Assembly: GCA_015501585.1 (NCBI GenBank)
Contig: JADNRY010000151.1
Coordinates: 22,501-86,500 of the forward strand
Length of the DNA: 64,000 nt
DNA from: Rhodocollybia butyracea
Lineage: Eukaryota; Basidiomycota; Agaricomycetes; Agaricales; Omphalotaceae
Reading direction: 5' to 3'
The position numbers and the translations under genes were made by a program. Under the pieces are notes generated by a model. It did not search any database and had not been told where the DNA came from. It worked only from the letters and a program-made list of their open reading frames with translations. Within the stretch, counting starts at the first letter, position 1; each line of letters opens with the position of its first letter. Positions 9,576 through 21,207 of this stretch are shown here, in pieces.

Positions 9576-11089
9576 ATGACTTCCGCTATTTCCAGCATTA
9601 TGATGGCATCTCCTCACCCTACTGAGTCCACTCTCCCTCCCTACGAGGCCGCATCCAGGACTTTAATCAACCCTGCTTCTGAACCGTTAGACCAGGCAGT
9701 GATGCGCCAAGTTCTTGCTCGTCTTGCCGAGGACCCACGTTTGGCGGAGCTGAACTTTGATATCCCCGGTCTAGGACGTACTACTTTCAATGTGAATCAC
9801 CTCCCAATCTCAGTTGTTCAAGCTTTGGTAGCAGTAGGACTCGCCGTGAATGCTGAGGTAGACCGCAATGACGAGTGAGTATTCTAGTTTGTCCATAGAA
9901 TGTTTAATTGAAAAAATCCTTCAGTGCGGTGTTCCGTATGTCTGTTGAGCAACACGAACATGAAGCTGGTTCTGCCGAAACTATCGCCAATTTGGAGATG
10001 TAAGTAATTTTCCCTACATGTTATTCATTCCTTGGATTAATTTCTGTTTGATTAGTTCAAATGCTGCGCTCTCAGCGCATGCCCTGCAACTCGAAGAGGA
10101 CTACTACAATTTGGATAGTAAATATAATAGCCTGTTGGGGTACGTTATCCACTTCTTTTTCCCCCTAAGTCTCTATACAAAACTAACAAATTGGTCATAG
10201 ACAATATACCAATCTGGAACAGAAGATGGAGAAATTACGTCGACGCCAACGCACGGATGGTCGTGTTCGTAAGGCTGCTAGGGAGTCCAGTGACCGCATC
10301 CATGCTCTCGAGAATGCCAACCATTCTCTCCAGACAGATAACGGATTATTGGTGGTTCGAAGTGATAATCTCCAGGAGCGCTTAGATGAGGCCGAGGCAG
10401 CGGTCCGCAACTGTCGACAAGAACTCATTCTACTTCAAGCAACTCATGCTACCTCAGTTCGTGACTATAATCAATTAGTCGTGATGTATCAGCATGTATC
10501 GGCTTATTTCCAGTATTACATGGGCGCCTCGAAGGATCTTGCCTCGGTAGTACAGATTTTTGCAAAGAGTAACCTGGCACACTTCATCGTGGCTATTGCT
10601 GATGATCTCGATAAGGCTCGTATCCATGCCTGTGAAATGGTCTGGACAGACTTGGATTCCGCCAATGAAGTTCGTACCCAGGTTATTGACGATCTGGATT
10701 GTTTATCATCAATGGTGGATGCCGCTATGAAATCTTCTAATGCCGTTCAGAAATTTGATTCTCGTGTCGGGAACCCGGTGGAGTTTGCTACCCAATTTGT
10801 TCCCATGTCTGGTTCCTATGCCTGGGACCTTGCCCACGGCGAATTTGCATTCCGTCGGGTGGTGGATGAGCTTCCCGCTTTTTTAACCGGTGCCGTATCA
10901 GTCAAAGCCATGGGTAAGCGTGTTAGATTTGACGATGAAGTTTCCGTCTCTGAGGATGGGAACTTGGTATACCCTAGTCCTAGGATTTTGGAGTCTCCCG
11001 AGTACCAGCCTTATTCCCCCGTTCTATCTCCTTTATCTGTTCAATCGTCTGATTCTGATATTCGTGAAATCCTTCCCTTCAATGTATAA
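9576..11089 (+). CDS. Antisense spliced gene inside gypsy element, coiled-coil protein, unknown
   Basis: I read four exons: 9576-9874, 9925-9999, 10056-10139 and 10201-11089. The three introns (50, 56 and 61 bp) all have GT-AG ends and splicing gives one frame of 448 codons. Residues about 1-100 include LPPYEAASRTLINPASEPLD and a compact helical region. Residues about 130-230 are heptad-rich and predicted coiled coil, with a basic patch EKLRRRQRTDGRVRKAARES. The C-terminal half has another helical domain and a Pro/Ser-rich tail. I recognise no family. It lies between pol and the 3' LTR, transcribed against the element. Because its introns are antisense to the genomic RNA they would not be spliced out during retrotransposition, which explains why a retroelement can keep them. 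Codon use and open frames argue that it is or recently was expressed. Confidence 0.75.
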
Positions 11090-11154
11090 TTTCAAATTCC
11101 TTAAACAGATTAGTACACTTAAATAGAATTGTACATGGAATTCAATTGATGCCT

Positions 11155-14100
11155 TCACTGTGTTTGTGTTTCCCGTTCCCATTCGGATTCCTTAAGTTTA
11201 TTCTTCTCGGGATGGAGAAAATGGAACTCCTCCACCGACTCTTCGGCCCTGGGTAAGTGTGCAATAGGTTCCCATGTATCGTGTTCTGGGCCATATCCTT
11301 CCCATCGGATGAGATACAACATCCTCCCCCTAACTCTCTTACAATCCAACACCTCCTTAACTTCGTATTCTTCTCCTCCATCTAGTTCCACTGGGGGTTG
11401 GGGTGCTGATCTCCTAGCAGGAAAATATTCGGGTGGTTGTTCATTTAGTAAATCAACGTGAAATACATTGTGAATTCTTCCCATTATTCCTGGCAATTCT
11501 AGCCTGTAAGCGTGTGTTGATATTTTATCTTTGATCTTAAACGGCCCGAATTTCTTGTAATCCAATTTCTTGGATGGCCGTTTAGTTTTGATATTCCTGG
11601 TGTTTAGCCACACCTTTGTTCCTACTCCCCACTCGGAACTCTCTTCTCTTCGCTTCTTATTAACCTGCTTCTCATATTGTGTGTTAGCCCTATGTATCTC
11701 TTCCTTTAAGTATTCATGAACCTGTTTCAATTCTCTTGCCTTAAGATGAGCCTTATGGCTAGGAACCGCCTTCAGAGTTAGTGTTAGTCTGGGATGATAT
11801 CCTTTATTGGCAAAGAAGGGAGTAACACCAGTAGCATCACTAGGTGTATTATTGAACACAAACTCTGATAAAGGTAGCCATTCCACCCAATCATCTTGGT
11901 CATAGTTAACAAACATCCTAAGATATTGTTCAAGGGTTTGATTTGTTCTTTCAGTTTGTCCATCAGTCTGGGGGTGGTATGCTGTTGATAAATTCTGTTT
12001 AATCCCAAGTAATGTGCACAATGATGTCCATAGTTTGGAGGTAAAGAGTGTTCCACGATCTGATACTATGTCAACTGGAAGGCCATGTTTTGAGAATACA
12101 TCCCCTATGAACAATCTTGCTAGCTCATCAGATTTATCTGTAGTTCAGCATGGTACGAATATGGCTTGTTTAGTGAGCCTACATACTACTACCATGATCG
12201 CATCATAGCCCTCTGACATGGGGAGCTCTACAATATGGTCAACAGATATTGAGCTCCAAGGTCGTTCCCCTATTGGTAAGGGTTTCAGTAGTCCAAATTT
12301 CTTTAACCTTATTGCTTTCCCTCTTTGGCAGTCATGACAGGCAAGTACATATCGTTTAACATCCTTGTGGAGTCCTGGCCAGAAGTAGGTCCTTAGAATC
12401 AATTTCTGAGTCTTCCTTATCCCTGGATGTCCCCTTAATTTATGATCATGATGTACTTGGAGGATTCTTAGTCGGAGTTCCTCAGGTACATATATTCTAC
12501 CATCTCGGAGTAGTAATCCATTCTCCACTTTGTACATTCCGGGGTCATCTGAGTTGGCTACTTTCTCCATGCGTTCCCAGTATTGGTCGTGAGTTGACTT
12601 TCGGATTTTGGCAATGTCCGCTTCATCATTGAGTATTATGGAAGCCAACAATTGCTCTGGGTTTAGAAGAATTTTTTGATTGTTTTTGTTGGCTTGCACT
12701 ATTCCCCCCTTTTTAGGATAAACATCCGCTCGTCGGGTGAGTGCATCCGGTTTCATTCCCAGTCGACCTGGCCGGTAATTAATATGGAAGTTGAATCCTG
12801 ATAAGAATTCTGACCAACGTGCTTGCCTCCTTGTCAAATTCTTTGTTGTAGTGAACCACTGTAGATTATTGTGGTCAGTAAATACTTCAATTTTATACCT
12901 TGCTCCTTCCAAGTAAGCTCTCCATTGCTTGAATGATTCCACAATTGCTAACATTTCCTTGTCATATATGTCGTAATTTAGTTCAGCCGCTACTAGGCCA
13001 CGCGCAAAAAATGCAATGGGGTGGAATTCTCCTGTCTCCGGGTTGAACTGAGATATTACTGATGCAATAGCATAGTCTGATGCATCAGATTCCACAATAA
13101 TGGGTAAGTCTGTCCTAAAATGTCGTAGTACCGGGGCTTCGGTGAACGCCCTTTTTAGTAGGTCAAATACAGACTGGCATTCTACACTCCATTTCCATTC
13201 AGTATTTTTCTGCAACAATTTAGTTAGTGGTTTCACAATCCCTGAAAAATTGTCTATAAATCTTCTGTAAAAGTTAGCAAATCCTAAGAAGGATTGTAAT
13301 TCTTTCAGAGTGGTTGGTTCTGGCCATTTCATTACTGTCTCTACTTTCTTTGGGTCCATCCTTATGCCTTCTGGGGAGACAATTACCCCCAAATACTCTA
13401 CCTCTGTAGTGTGGAATTCACATTTTTCTGGCTTTACATGTAAGTCCTGATCTTGTAGTCTCTGTAGGACCTGCCTAACATGTTCTTTGTGTTCCTTTTT
13501 GTTATTGGAGTAGATCAATATATCATCCAAGTAGACCACCACAAAATTGTCTGTTAGGTCATGGAAAATATCATTCATAAAATACTGGAAGTATGATGGT
13601 GCATTAGTTAGCCCAAACGGCATTACTAAATATTCATATGATCCATATCTAGTCCTGAATGCAGTTTTCCACTCATGGCCATCTGCTATCCGAATATTAT
13701 TGTATCCAACTCGTAAATCCAGTTTGGTGAATATTTTTGCCTTGCCTAATTGGTCAATGAGGTTGCCTATTAAAGGGAGGGGATACCTGTTCTTTTTAGT
13801 TAGTTTGTTCAATGCCCTATAATCAACACAAAGTCTCAGGCTGCCATCCTTCTTTTTTGCAAACAATACAGGGGCACCAATTGGTGAGGAAGATGCCCTA
13901 ATAAAGCCTTTGTTGAGCATGTCATCAATGTACTCTTTCAATGCCTTGAGCTCCAATTCAGACATGTTATACAATTTCCCCAATGGTGGTAATTTGTTAT
14001 CTTCCGTGTTTACCTCAATATCATAGGGACGATGTGGCGGTAGAGTCTTGGCTTCTCCTGCTGCAAATACCTTTGCAAAATCATGGTACTCTACTGGCAC

Positions 14101-15267
14101 ATATTTGGTTAAGGTTTCTTCATCACTTGCTAAAGAGGCTCGTTCCGGTACTTGACCCGTAAGTTTGATTTTGTTTTTCGGAGTGATCGGAGTGATCGGA
14201 GCTTCTGCGTTGGTGTCTAGCGGCGGAGTGGTAAGTTTGTTTAGCTCTTCCCACTCGTGGATCTCCCCACTCAGCTTGTAGTGCAAAGTAAATGTTTCAC
14301 ACCCTGATTGGGCAAGTTTTGCAAATGCTGCCGCATTTACTATCCCAAATTTGGGTCCACCTACGGTATCCCTCCAGCGTGTGTTATGGTTGCGCCTAGG
14401 AAACTGTCTTTTCTCCCCTCTGATTGATTCCTTCTCTCTGTCTCTTTTCCTTTTCTTATAGGTTTTGTGGTCCTCTTTTCGCTGTTCTTTTCTCTTAATC
14501 TTATAATATTCGTCTAGTTCATCAATATGCAAAAGTAGAGGGTCATTTAGAGTCAGTCCTGGCCATCTAGGTAGACACTCTTCTTTGACCTCCTCAATTA
14601 ACACTGATGTCCCCAATTCCTGTTTATGGGTTTTTTCACTACCACACTGTCCACTTTGGTTGGGTTTAGTCTTTCTGTACTCCTGGTATTCATCTTCTCT
14701 CAATAAAATTGGGTCTTGCAGACTTAGTGTTGGTAATTTGTCTTCCTTTTCTGGTATTACTTCTATAGTTGGTCTAGGCCAATTTATATTCTGTGTAGCA
14801 TGACTGTAGATTGAGGATCCACTGTCTACAGTTACTGCTGCTAGCTGAATGCCCTGTTGGAAGGATACCTTAAGTTGATTCCAATCTATTGCTGGATTAA
14901 ATTTTCGTAGCCAAGGAAGGCCCAAAACCACGGATGCACTTGGGTGAAGTTTTGTTACTAGGAAGGTTACTCTCTGAGTAGTTCCATCCTCAAAGAAAAT
15001 ATTTGTTTCTAGTTTCTGAGTTATTTTCCCTCCTGATGTCAATTCTCCGTCAAATAACGTCAAGGGTATCGGTTCTGGTAATGTTATTAGTTGGTTTTTG
15101 AATTTATTTGCTAGAGTTTCGTCAACAAACTCCCTAGACGCCCCTGAGTCTATTAAGGTATAACAAGGATTTGACTCCTTACTATGGAAGTTTATGGGTA
15201 ATAAAAGAGAATTTTCGGATGTGGAGTTTAAAGTAATGGAAGTTGCAAACAATCTTTCGGAGCTCAC
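11155..15267 (-). CDS. pol: Pol polyprotein: protease, RT, RNase H, integrase, chromodomain
   Basis: Domains in order: aspartic protease with DSGAS (about residue 38); reverse transcriptase with KLDLRVGYNNIRI and the catalytic YLDD box; RNase H with TDHNNLQWF and a YDIYDKEMLAI segment; integrase zinc finger (HHDHKLRGHPG...CHDC); catalytic core with SVDH, then VSDRGTLFTS, then YHPQTDGQTERTNQ; and a C-terminal chromodomain (LIRWEGYGPEHDTWEP), the mark of chromoviruses, which guide integration through histone marks. An in-frame TGA at about 12145-12147 falls in integrase between the first and second catalytic Asp, just after IFVPC; the frame continues open on both sides. A CGA to TGA change would explain it. 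There is no ATG near the 5' end; entry is by -1 frameshift from gag. Confidence 0.93.
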
Positions 15268-15324
15268 TGCTCTAAGACCCCGAACCGCTCCTTCATGGTC
15301 TTCGGAGTCTTTGGCTAGTTTCCC
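15259..15324 (-). promoter_or_regulatory. Gag-pol -1 ribosomal frameshift signal (heptamer plus pseudoknot)
   Basis: On the minus strand the heptamer GGGAAAC (15318-15324) is read in gag phase as G GGA AAC and is followed at once by the gag stop TAG (15315-15317). Slipping back one base enters the pol frame. After a 6-nt spacer a 9-bp stem can form: AAGACTCCG (15303-15311) with CGGGGTCTT (15274-15282), one G-U pair. The 20-nt loop contains GGAGC (15287-15291), which pairs with GCTCC downstream (15259-15263), giving an H-type pseudoknot. All elements of a retroviral -1 site are present with ordinary spacing. Confidence 0.8.
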
Positions 15325-18300
15325 GAGTCATTGTCTAGCATTTCCAATATCGGATCGTCCATGTGTACTGGTTCATCAAAGCCTTCAATGTCCAAGTATA
15401 CTGCATCTTCTAGTTCATATTCCTCCATAAATGCTCCTCTTGCAGTAATAGATTTAGGTCCATTTTTTCTGAAGTGTTCGCGGTATCGGTGCTCTTTAGA
15501 GCCACATATCCCGCATTCCCCACTTCTCATACGTCGGTTCCACTCATCCTGTGGTATTCGTGGGTAAGTACTTGAGGATTCCTCTACTGTACTTGTAGTG
15601 GTATTACTTTCGGTAGTGGCTTCTAATAGTACCTCTTCTTGATTTTCTTCATGGGCTGCTCTACCTGTGGCAGTAGTTGGGGTGGTCCTTTGATTGTATC
15701 GAAGATTTGGGGGTTTTGTGTTTGCCTCTGGAGTTTTGGTGTAGTTTACTGCTGTAGAATTATTGTTAGTGTTGTTTGTCCAGTTGCGCATTACTCCCAA
15801 TCCTATTTCGCTAAATGCCTGTTTAGCACTGTCCAACCGCATCAGTTTTTGGACCACTCCAGCAAATGTTTCTGGTATATCTCCATGATCCACCAGACGG
15901 CTCCGCAGGTCGGATCAGATTTGTTTAAGCATTCTCCATCGGAGTGCATTGTCATTATAATTAGTTAGCAATGCAATGTCCTCAAATCTTACCAAGAAAT
16001 CTGCAAAAGCTTCAGACCACCGTTGAATACAACCATCCAGTTTGGATTGAGCAGTAAGTACTTCATCGTGAAGTCCAAACATTTCCCCAAACAGTGTTAG
16101 GAAGTTATTCCAAGTAGTGAGAGCTGGGATGCGTTCTCCACTCCTTTGCTTCCGCATTAAATTCTGGTGGTAACGCTTAGCTGGCCCCTTCATATTAGAA
16201 GCCGCAAATGCAATTTTGGCCACATCATTGTTGTAGATCCTAGACTTGGCTGTAAAAATATTTTCACAACTGTCCCGGAATTCACGCCATTCCTCTCTAT
16301 TTTCTCCTGAGAAAGGGGTTGGTTTGGTGATGTCCAATTTTGCCTCACGGTTCATTTCCTCTTTCTCCCTCTCCCTTCTCTCCTTCTCTTCAGTGATCTC
16401 ACCATTTCTTACTTCTCTTCCGTCGCGGCCATCACGGCCATCACGGCCATCACGTCCATCTCTCCCCCTCTGGGAGTATCTTCCACCCCATCCCCTCCTA
16501 TGTCCTTGCCAACTCCTCCCATCACTGTCAGATTCCGAATCCCCATAATATCCATTACCTCCCCCATTTGGCGGGCCTCCTCCTCCATTTCCATCTCTTA
16601 TGGGTGATGTACTTCGGCTAGAATTAGCTCTGTTGGAAGTATATGATGTGTGCCGGTTTCCATTGTTAAATGGCGGTCCACTTCTTCTTCCTCCTGTGCC
16701 CACCTTCAAGTGAGTATTCCCATACTTTGAGTTTTGTGGTGTAATAGCCTCCTCATCACCACTGTTAGGTGCAGAGCTATAGGGGTCTGTTGGGGGGTGA
16801 CCACCACCTCCTCTTTGTCCAGTCTCCTGAGAGTGCAGTTTCATGATCTGTTGGTTGTTAGTGGCATTGTTATTTTCTGTCTCAGGGCTGTTATCCCTGG
16901 TGTTACCTGATTTATCCTTTGATGGGGGGCTCCTATTTCCACTTGTCACATCCATATCTTGCTCACTATTATTGTGCTCAAACTTTTGCATGTCACTCCC
17001 CTTGCTGTTAATATAAGAATTTTCACTATTGAAAGAAGGATGATCACTCCATGGCTTGTATCCATTTCCCTCTAATTTAGTGGAGATACTTCCATAGTCA
17101 CCAGAAGTTGTGATGAAAGGATCTTTATTGTCTCTCTGCTTCTGTTGTTGGCTTGATTCTGGATCAATAGACTCCTTTCTTTTCCCTTTATTGGGAATAT
17201 AGGGATATTCATATCCTGATGGTCCTGCAGTTGAAGTTCCTACTCCAGGTCTGGTATCCCTCTTGTAAGGATTCATGTAAGTAGAAACACTTTCTTGTAT
17301 TGCCTGATGTGGAGGTAGATCTTTCACAAAGTCTCCAGTTACTGGTCCTGAGTTTGTCCTTTCTGAGATTTCAGGGTCCCTTTCAGGTGTAGTGGGGGGT
17401 GTTACAATTCCCCTAGGGTTTGGTTCATTTTCTTTCATTCTTTTCCACTCCATACCTCTTTTCTTACTATGATTCACAGATTTTTCCTGAATCATAGTTT
17501 GAATTGTAGATGTATTGGTTTCTTGTTCATTGATGGATGCCCTTTTAGTATCCTTTCTCCACTGTAAAGATTCGGCAGTTAGTTCAGCTATGGATTGGTC
17601 TTCCTCAGGCTGTTCAATGTTAGTTTCTCCATTACTTGTACTTAACCTTTTAGGTCCTTGTTGTTGGAAGCTTCGGGCTAATGCCAATTGTTGTTGATAT
17701 TGTTTCCAGTCCTGTTCTAGATATGGGGGGACCGGATCGGCCTCATCTGAGTATTGACGTTCCGGGGGAATTTCCTCCCAAGCTTCTCCTGTAGTACTGG
17801 TACTGCCATAGCGCATGCGGCGTGGAATTAGGCTTGGCCGGGGTGGAAATTCCACTTCCGAGCTGGACGTAATATTTGCCACATTCATAGGTTCTTCTTG
17901 AATTATCTGTTGCCTTGGTGCCCACGGCGTGTCACGTCGAGCTCTCCTATGCTGGTTTTGATTTAGGGGAGTTATCCCATGGTCTTGGGCAGGTGATAGT
18001 AAGGAAGATTCCTCCCCCAATGGTGTTGGAAAGGCATCTTCAATTGAGCCTTGATAACCAATGTCTGATTCCCTTATCCTGCTATTACTCCTTCCCTGAC
18101 TGGAACTTTGATTTGATACTGCCAGGGTTATTTCCGAGGGGAATGATGAGTCTTCAATGATTTGGGCAAACTCTCGTCTCCTAGTCTCGAGTTCCAGACC
18201 TAAAATAATATCAATATTATCTCCTTGGAATACCTGGGATAATTCAGGAGTAAATGAATCTTTATTAACGTTGGCCAGATCCCTTAACATCCGTAACCAA

Positions 18301-18473
18301 CCGATTGGTGTTCTGCGTGAATTGGGTGTAAATCCAAGTCTTTCCAGTAACACTCTAGCTCTGTTTCCTAGTGTGCCTAGTCCCAAACGCATCGCTTCAG
18401 CTTCTAGTCTTCTTCTCCTTTCTTCATCAGAGCTATATGCTGTATGACTACTACTAGGTGATCGAGTAGTCAT
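15315..18473 (-). CDS. gag: Main Gag ORF of the gypsy element, with one in-frame UGA
   Basis: It starts with ATG at 18473 (MTTRSPSSSHTAYSS). Residues about 20-100 form a helical domain (RVLLERLGFTPNSRRTPIGW). A long disordered Ser/Asn/Pro/Gly-rich stretch follows, with a run of RDG repeats (about 16422-16460). The capsid-like core is near the end (KLDITKPTPFSGENREEW ... MKGPAKRYHQNL). An in-frame TGA at 15915-15917 interrupts after WRMLKQI; the same frame then runs to 15315 and includes a zinc-knuckle-like CGICGSKEHRYREH. CGA to TGA is the simplest explanation for the stop. The ORF is much longer than typical gypsy Gag. It ends exactly at the frameshift heptamer. Confidence 0.85.
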
Positions 18474-19297
18474 AGGGATAGCATTTCCATATTTGCTCTT
18501 AACTGTAGAATTCTCCTCTTAGTACTGATCACTTCGGGAGGAGATCGGTGAGGAGATTCTACTATAGATGAAAGCCAATCATTATTCTCAACAATGTTGC
18601 GATAGGGTTGCCCTCGAATAGTACGTACATAATGATTAAGCAGCCGTGCATTTCGGGGGTCTCGTATATTGTTTGCTAGATTAAGAGGAAGTTCAGAAAG
18701 TGGGTTTGTAGCCAATGTTTCCAGTAGCCGTAACCATCCTACTGCCGTTCGCTCCCCTTGGTCTTGTATACCCAATCTAATGAGTAGATCCCTGACAAGG
18801 CGTGCCATTTCATGTAATTGTTCTCGAGTTCTCCTATATTCTTCCCTATCTCTTAATTCCGGGAATTCACTCTGAGTAAAGTTGAGTGGTTCTCGAGAAG
18901 AGTGAACGCGTAAATTGTCATTATAACTATCGGGATTTTCCCCCATAATTGCACGGTACTGTTCCGCATAATTTCTGGGTCGGGATAAATTTATATCCGT
19001 GTCCCATGGAGTAGAGTGATCAATAGGTGTATCCAAGAAAATAAACCTTTCCCTAAAATGTTCTGACCCCTCTCGACCTTGAGATGGCGTGACTATAGGC
19101 ATTTGGGATCCAGTCTCTTGAGGATAGACCACTACTTCGGAGATACGGTCTTCTCCTAACGATTCTGATGGATGATTCGCTTCACGAAAAACATTTGATG
19201 TGTCAGGTGGTTGCGATGGAGCGGTCATGTAAGCCGTGGGTGTATGCGGCAACTCCTGTGTTCGTTCCACAAGTTCTGCAAGTAATTGCTGTCCCAT
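18470..19297 (-). CDS. Second Gag-region ORF of the gypsy element
   Basis: About 275 codons from ATG at 19297 (MGQQLLAELVERTQELPH). It ends in TGA that overlaps the ATG of the main Gag (ATGA at 18470-18473), an arrangement suited to termination-reinitiation. Its C-terminal region (RDLLIRLGIQDQGERTAVGW and what follows) resembles the N-terminal domain of the main Gag (RVLLERLGFTPNSRRTPIGW), so the two are probably tandem duplicates of one domain. Function is not known; association with the particle is a guess. Confidence 0.62.
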   Translation of the reverse strand: MGQQLLAELVERTQELPHTPTAYMTAPSQPPDTSNVFREANHPSESLGEDRISEVVVYPQETGSQMPIVTPSQGREGSEHFRERFIFLDTPIDHSTPWDTDINLSRPRNYAEQYRAIMGENPDSYNDNLRVHSSREPLNFTQSEFPELRDREEYRRTREQLHEMARLVRDLLIRLGIQDQGERTAVGWLRLLETLATNPLSELPLNLANNIRDPRNARLLNHYVRTIRGQPYRNIVENNDWLSSIVESPHRSPPEVISTKRRILQLRANMEMLSL

Positions 19298-19719
19298 ACT
19301 TGGTGGAGAGACAGTCGATCTAGACGCCGGGCATCAATCTGATTTTCCAACTCCGTTTGTAAATCAACTTGATAAGGTTCCGGGCGTATAGGCATCCCAG
19401 CAGACTCTCTTGTGTAGTATTGGTGTTGAAAAGAACGTTCCGGTTCCGTTGGGGCCTCTATGTTTCCGAAGGTCGTTAATCGGGCCGCACGCAATCGCGT
19501 CGGAGATAATGACATAGATCGGTTCCGGGGATTTCGTCCCAAAGGCCGGCCGCGTTCAGGGAAGTATAGTGGCGTATTTTCCGTGGTTGTCGCTTGTGAT
19601 GGTTGATTTGTGACTCGTCGTATGACATTCGAGTCTGGTGTGATCATATGGACAGGATAAGAGATTGATTGTGTAGCCAATTGTTCCATTTCTTCACGGG
19701 TCCGAGTAATTGTAGTCAT
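19225..19719 (-). CDS. First Gag-region ORF of the gypsy element
   Basis: About 164 codons from ATG at 19719, only 31 nt inside the 5' LTR. It begins MTTITRTREEMEQLATQS and overlaps the next ORF by 73 bp in the other phase. It is Arg/Pro/Ser-rich, and no domain is recognised. Its frame relative to the next ORF would need a -1 shift, but no slippery heptamer is obvious, so it may be a separate leader peptide, or a frame broken by an indel. Confidence 0.5.
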   Translation of the reverse strand: MTTITRTREEMEQLATQSISYPVHMITPDSNVIRRVTNQPSQATTTENTPLYFPERGRPLGRNPRNRSMSLSPTRLRAARLTTFGNIEAPTEPERSFQHQYYTRESAGMPIRPEPYQVDLQTELENQIDARRLDRLSLHQVWDSNYLQNLWNEHRSCRIHPRLT

Positions 19720-19750
19720 TGAATATATTGCAACAAGAGACTTCTTATTA

Positions 19751-20692
19751 TGTGAAGAGTCGAGTACGAATCTCCTTTGCCACCAATGTCAATAGGTTCA
19801 GTAAGTAACTGGTTCACTAGGCAATGAATTAGCCTAGGGGTTGAAATATATTTAATGAATACAATCTAAAGAATTATCGTTAGGGCGTAAGTATTACTGG
19901 GAAAGCTTCAGTAATCTTCAGGGTTGCTGGGATAATTCAAGCGTTGATACTATTGGTAAGTCGTCAATAGTATTCGAGGTTTCGAGTCTTCACTATATTG
20001 GGATTGACGTCAATATAGGCTTCAAACTATCCACTTATCTGGTATGTACTCAGTAAGTATTTAGTTAGGGATGTATGTACTCAAGGATATTCACTCAAGT
20101 AAAGTTCAGTTGCAAGTAAGGTGTATTCACGTAGTGATGGTTACAAAATAAGAAGTCTGGGGAACCAGAATCGAAATACTAAGCTTTTTATAGTGTTTCG
20201 GTATACTCCCGGTTCCTTAGTTATGACTCGTTCTAACTAATGGTGACTTTTCTACTTATACATACTAATACTTAATAACTATTACAACTTATGAATTCCT
20301 AAGTGTAATAATGACTCGTTGTGCAACCGAGTTGACTGTATTTGAGCGCGTCGTGACTATCAAAGTCTAATTGCGCTCCGATCGGTGGTGAAATCCCAAA
20401 TGGGAATCATTGATCTGATTGATCAATTGTTGATTTCGTTGGTGGGCGGCCGATCGTAACACAATAAGTAAGCGCTAGTCGAGCGCTTACTTCCCTTCTT
20501 TACTTCGAATCACACCCCATCGTACCAATATCATATACAAGTACCTTAGATACAAGTATTAACCAAGACCTTGTCAATAATCCCTAAGTACAATTATCCA
20601 GTGAATGTATCTAGTACCTTGGAGTGTTACTGGGGAAATGGAAATGTGATACTTGAAAGAATATGCTGTGATCGTTGGCTCGATTCCTGACA
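19751..20692 (-). repeat. 5' LTR of the gypsy element
   Basis: 942 bp, the partner of 8094-9035. It is the promoter end for the minus-strand genomic RNA. The primer-binding region would be in the 31 nt between it and the ATG at 19719; I could not match this to a particular tRNA. Confidence 0.95.
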
Positions 20693-20786
20693 CATATGAG
20701 CAGATATTAGGCAGGTGATGTACATGTTAGAGATGTCCATGAGTCCAAGTCACATACAGGTACTTGCAAGTTGACTTGTGGGAATA

Positions 20787-21039
20787 TGTAACGCCTCCGC
20801 CTCTCCATAATCACCACTGACCGTATCCGGCGATACGGTCATCCTAGACGCCGCTGATAGACCAAACGGTCTATCTTATCATTCTATTTATTATTAATTA
20901 TATAATAAATCCGTTACTATAAGTACCGTACGATTACTTAAGAGTCTAGTTAGTCTTTTACACCGTTGTACACACAATAGTATCCTATTTGTTGTGTTCA
21001 CCGGTGTTCTTAAGGACTTTGCCCATAGGGCGCGTTATA
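20787..21039 (+). repeat. 5' LTR of gag-only element copy 2
   Basis: 253 bp from TGTAACGCC to GCGTTATA. A few differences from its 3' partner (for example near 20844 and 20924) indicate moderate age. Confidence 0.92.
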
Positions 21040-21207
21040 CTTTTTTGAACATCAAAAAATTACTATTGTGTGAATAACACAAAGCTATTAGTTTAACAAG
21101 CTAAAAACAGTTATACTACCAAGTATAACAACCACTATTCCAACTCACATCACAAGCTATACAAAACCCGCTCCATTTTCCATCCCGCTATATCATTTGC
21201 TGTCTCA

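Larger units (their letters stand above)
8094..20692 (-). mobile_element. Complete Ty3/gypsy chromovirus-type LTR retrotransposon, 12.6 kb
   Basis: Two 942-bp LTRs of the form TG...CA, a perfect 5-bp target duplication CATAT (8089-8093 and 20693-20697), a purine tract by the 3' LTR and the order gag, protease, RT, RNase H, integrase, chromodomain on the minus strand define a full element. The LTRs are equal in length and I saw no difference in the stretches compared, pointing to recent insertion. At 12.6 kb it is long for the class because of an extended gag region (three overlapping frames) and a separate plus-strand gene between pol and the 3' LTR. In-frame UGA codons in gag (about 15915) and in integrase (about 12145) mean this copy is probably not autonomous unless they are read through. 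Confidence 0.95.

Noticed and set aside
16246..16548. Plus-strand ORF opposite gypsy gag
   Set aside because: Low-complexity Ser/Pro frame mirrored from RDG repeats of Gag, with no promoter or introns, unlike the antisense gene at 9576.
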